Shown one piece after another: positions 31,187-32,315 of a stretch of DNA of 32,315 bases (position 1 is the stretch's first letter; each line of letters opens with the position of its first letter). This stretch comes from Pseudarthrobacter albicanus (GTDB lineage Bacteria > Actinomycetota > Actinomycetes > Actinomycetales > Micrococcaceae): contig NZ_JAGPOT010000087.1 in NCBI RefSeq assembly GCF_018224015.1, positions 1 through 32,315 on the forward strand. Reading direction: 5' to 3'. The notes below the pieces were generated by a model that saw only the letters and a list, made by a program, of their open reading frames with translations, made no database searches and was not told the DNA's origin. Both the position numbers and the translations under genes were made by a program.

Positions 31187-32125
31187 TCAGATGTTGTCGT
31201 CCGCAGGGGGAGACTGTTCGTCCGTCGCCGGCATCGGGAGGTAGTAGGCGGAGTGGTACCGGTGGTCATCGCCGGTCAGCACCCAGGCTGCTCCCTTGCG
31301 GACGCGGAAGCGTTTGTTCACCGCCGTGCGGTCGTGGCGGATTAGGTGGGCCAGGACCCGTGCCATGACGTCCTCATGCGTGCACAGGACGGTTCCTGTC
31401 CCGCGCGCCTGCGCCACCAGTCCCAGAGTGTCCTCGATGCGGCCTGCGGCCAAGTGTTTGGATCGTTCCACGTCAAGGGATTCCCGCCGGGCGAGTTCGG
31501 CGACGGTTTCAACGCAACGGGCCGGAGGGGACGATAGAACGCGCTCTATGTTGAAAATCGATCCCAGCACCGCCAGGGACTGCGCCGCTTTTTCGCCTTC
31601 GACCGCGAGCGGCCTGCTGTCATCGGAATGCTTCCATTCGGTGTGTTTCGTGGCTTGGGCGCCGCGGACGAGCAGCAGCATTTTTTCCCGCGCAGGTACC
31701 GGGCGCACACCCAACTGCGTCTGCAGCTGGGTGCCCAGGGCGATGATGGCGGGCCGGTCCCGCGGTTCGGTTACCGTTCGTAAGGCGGCGGGTAGGGTGA
31801 GCCATCGGACGGCGTCGACCTCCTTATTGGCGGTGAAGTGTCCTGACTCCGCGGCCGCAGCCCAGTAGCGGACCGATTTGGTTCTGTTCTTGCTGTCTTC
31901 ATACCGGATGCTGGGCAGTTCGGCCCCGAGGCGGCATTCGAAGCCGGTTTCTTCCCGCACTTCCCGCGCCGCGCATTCCCGGCCTGATTCTCCGGGCTCC
32001 GCTTTGCCCTTGGGGATCGACCAGTCCCCATGGCCGGGTCGGTGAATCAGGAGTACTTCGAGGGCGCCCTTACTGCCGATTCGCCAGGGCAGGGCACCAT
32101 AGGTGCCCGGAAGGGTCTGGCTCAT
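31187..32125 (-). CDS. MutT1-type Nudix hydrolase with histidine-phosphatase-like C-terminus, 312 aa
   Basis: The N-terminal Nudix domain has a complete box, G40 to G61 (GKAEPGESGRE, then AAREVREETGF), the metal site for hydrolysing nucleoside di/triphosphates or oxidised nucleotides. The C-terminal half has the histidine phosphatase fold of MutT1 proteins, including LCTHEDVM. Its first motif, however, reads LLVRGAQ where the family has LLVRHAK: the phosphate-accepting histidine is a glycine (residue 155). ATG 32125 has ACGGAG nine bases upstream; the frame extends to 32248 without support. In mycobacteria MutT1 removes 8-oxo-dGTP and Ap4A-like nucleotides; here the second step may be lost. 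Confidence 0.9.
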   Translation of the reverse strand: MSQTLPGTYGALPWRIGSKGALEVLLIHRPGHGDWSIPKGKAEPGESGRECAAREVREETGFECRLGAELPSIRYEDSKNRTKSVRYWAAAAESGHFTANKEVDAVRWLTLPAALRTVTEPRDRPAIIALGTQLQTQLGVRPVPAREKMLLLVRGAQATKHTEWKHSDDSRPLAVEGEKAAQSLAVLGSIFNIERVLSSPPARCVETVAELARRESLDVERSKHLAAGRIEDTLGLVAQARGTGTVLCTHEDVMARVLAHLIRHDRTAVNKRFRVRKGAAWVLTGDDHRYHSAYYLPMPATDEQSPPADDNI

Positions 32126-32315
32126 GCGGTTGTCTCCGTCTGTGTCAGGGCCAAGGCGCGTGCTGGAGTGTCCCGTGAGTGCTGGAGCGTATCCAGACGG
32201 CTGTAGAGACCGCCCGAGGCCACTAGGAGAGCGCTGAACAAGGGGCAATCCGGAGATGGGATACGGCTTCCGGGCCGCTCTTCGGAGCTTTGGGCGGCCC
32301 GCTGACGGCCTGGGA
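32126..32315. other. Window edge, no supportable gene
   Basis: It should contain the promoter of the Nudix gene. Nothing else is seen. Confidence 0.25.

Noticed and set aside
1..32315. CRISPR arrays, tRNA or rRNA genes
   Set aside because: No regularly spaced direct repeats and no cloverleaf or rRNA sequence were recognised on either strand by eye.

Overview
The window is high-GC DNA from an actinobacterium. Codon use, short ATGA/GTGA overlaps between genes, and the families present (MutT1-type Nudix, DUF427, DUF2156/MprF-like, ChrB-like regulator) best suit the Micrococcaceae (Arthrobacter and relatives). That assignment is inference from sequence style. No rRNA, tRNA or CRISPR array was seen. 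It reads as an accessory region: about 20 intact genes lie among many broken genes, transposon remnants and two stand-alone serine recombinases.

Layout. (1) 1-2.1 kb: an unrecognised gene and a serine recombinase, both minus strand. (2) 2.1-6.2 kb: a compact minus-strand operon of acyl-CoA-dehydrogenase-like flavoprotein, PhnD-like binding protein without a signal peptide, radical SAM protein with a TusA-like N-terminus, DoxX-like membrane protein and a small membrane protein. This is the best candidate for an undescribed pathway; a sulfur-related role is a guess. (3) 6.9-11.6 kb: remnant of a CDP-alcohol phosphatidyltransferase, an FAD disulfide oxidoreductase with four frameshifts, a methyltransferase without a normal start codon, a frameshifted membrane protein coupled to a Crp/Fnr regulator and a DUF427 gene, then an AhpD-like protein. 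(4) 11.7-12.4 kb: a scar where pieces of three unrelated genes meet. (5) 13.1-17.2 kb: a large MprF-like protein with a rhomboid-like N-terminus, and a membrane-anchored esterase facing it.

(6) 17.5-21.7 kb: a ChrB-like regulator plus PAP2 phosphatase cassette is present twice. One copy is intact (20.4-21.7 kb). The other has lost most of its regulator gene, and the gap holds a transposon ATPase, the end of its transposase, and the end of a Tn3-family transposase. (7) 21.9-25.5 kb: a plus-strand operon of DedA, MFS transporter, tiny membrane protein and PAP2-LssY_C. With the neighbouring PAP2 genes it suggests membrane-lipid or undecaprenyl-phosphate handling. (8) 25.6-27.3 kb: a second serine recombinase preceded by a perfect 19-bp inverted repeat, and an aquaporin. 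(9) 27.6-31.0 kb: mostly debris, comprising a glutamate-cysteine-ligase-like pseudogene, an amber-interrupted gene, permuted Tn3 transposase pieces and a frameshifted small protein, plus an intact secreted Ala/Lys-rich protein with its own promoter and terminator. (10) 31.2-32.1 kb: a MutT1-type Nudix protein whose phosphatase half lacks its catalytic histidine.

Many lesions are single-base shifts, often in short homopolymers, so sequencing error and real decay cannot be separated from the sequence alone.
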